DNA of 64,000 nucleotides from Prochlorococcus marinus (GTDB lineage: Bacteria; Cyanobacteriota; Cyanobacteriia; PCC-6307; Cyanobiaceae), in contig NZ_CVSV01000131.1 of the NCBI RefSeq assembly GCF_001180245.1, forward strand, positions 62,001-126,000, given 5' to 3'. This document shows, piece by piece, positions 63,976-64,000 of this stretch (its first letter is position 1; every line of letters begins with the position of its first letter). Made by a program: the position numbers and the translations under genes. The notes under the pieces were generated by a model, which worked only from the letters and a program-made list of their open reading frames with translations, was not told the origin of the DNA and did no database searches.

Positions 63976-64000
63976 TAAATAAGAAACTAACTTATTACAT

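Noticed and set aside
63998..64000. A possible minus-strand start codon at the right edge
   Set aside because: The next codon on that strand is TAA, so nothing begins there.
1..64000. Prophage, transposase, integrase, toxin-antitoxin or defence genes
   Set aside because: No recognisable protein of these kinds occurs; the tRNA genes have no flanking integrase or direct repeat.

Overview
The window reads as chromosomal DNA of a high-light-adapted Prochlorococcus (marine picocyanobacterium). The DNA is strongly AT-rich and genes are packed with gaps of mostly 0-150 bp, often with 4-30 bp overlaps. Diagnostic genes include chlG, petC-petA, psaF-psaJ, ndhB, a high-light-inducible protein, a cyanobacterial AbrB regulator, groEL2 without groES, and many small cyanobacteria-only families. 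I cannot name the strain. No phage genes, insertion sequences, CRISPR array or rRNA are visible, so this looks like core genome rather than an island.

Layout. 1-3.6 kb: a cut-off tRNA/rRNA 2'-O-methyltransferase, then a + strand group of a DCC-family thiol oxidoreductase, a TIGR03643-type protein, a DUF2256 mini zinc protein and a photolyase/cryptochrome relative that has lost its iron-sulphur cysteines; two tiny genes follow. 3.6-13 kb: rsmB, a class A penicillin-binding protein, chlG, hisF, menG, a DciA-like protein, birA, an ABC ATPase and ndhB. 13-21.5 kb: topA, a repeat-bearing lipoprotein, a DUF2232 membrane protein, a CobT-like protein, an orphan solute-binding lipoprotein, an Fe-S aldo/keto reductase, ribE and cyAbrB. 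21.6-29.2 kb: cytochrome oxidase ctaC-D-E facing heme A/O synthesis genes ctaA-ctaB, an ABC-2 exporter, and a gene that looks frameshifted. 29.2-36.8 kb: groEL2, fabG, ispD, an S66 peptidase, ubiA, ppx and a short RodZ-like protein. 36.8-45.9 kb: cobM, lgt, petA-petC, DUF3067, tatC, rqcH-type NFACT protein, gmk, psaJ-psaF, tsaD and an hli gene. 46-54.4 kb: an antiporter, gltX, tRNA-Asp, a KOW-like mini protein, tRNA-Trp, rplS, map, a short-chain dehydrogenase and a run of nucleotide-binding proteins (P-loop/DRTGG, SLOG, YajQ). 54.4-64 kb: a prohibitin, hemL, xth, two cyanobacterial unknowns, larC, a UPF0104 membrane protein, an Fe(III)-type ABC permease, a CobW GTPase with nine His-rich repeats and phhB.

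How the genes fit together. Much of the window serves photosynthesis and respiration: chlorophyll (chlG, hemL), quinones (ubiA, menG), cytochrome b6f (petA, petC, with tatC for Rieske export), PSI (psaF, psaJ), NDH-1 (ndhB) and cytochrome oxidase with its heme A supply. A second theme is cofactors and metals (cobM, cobT-like, birA, ribE, larC, cobW, iron permease). The rest is translation, cell-envelope and DNA housekeeping.

The most interesting signals are: the photolyase-like gene and its small zinc/thiol partners; the P-loop/DRTGG-SLOG-YajQ run; an exact 42-bp duplication ending where the reading frame breaks near 29,029; the 9 x 21 bp His-repeat array in cobW; and the tatC/DUF3067/petCA neighbourhood. 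I did not find an unmistakable new multi-gene defence or mobile system. Counting the sub-60-residue genes listed here, no stretch over 300 bases lacks a gene; the longest gaps (24,657-24,871 and 56,638-56,863) are described separately.
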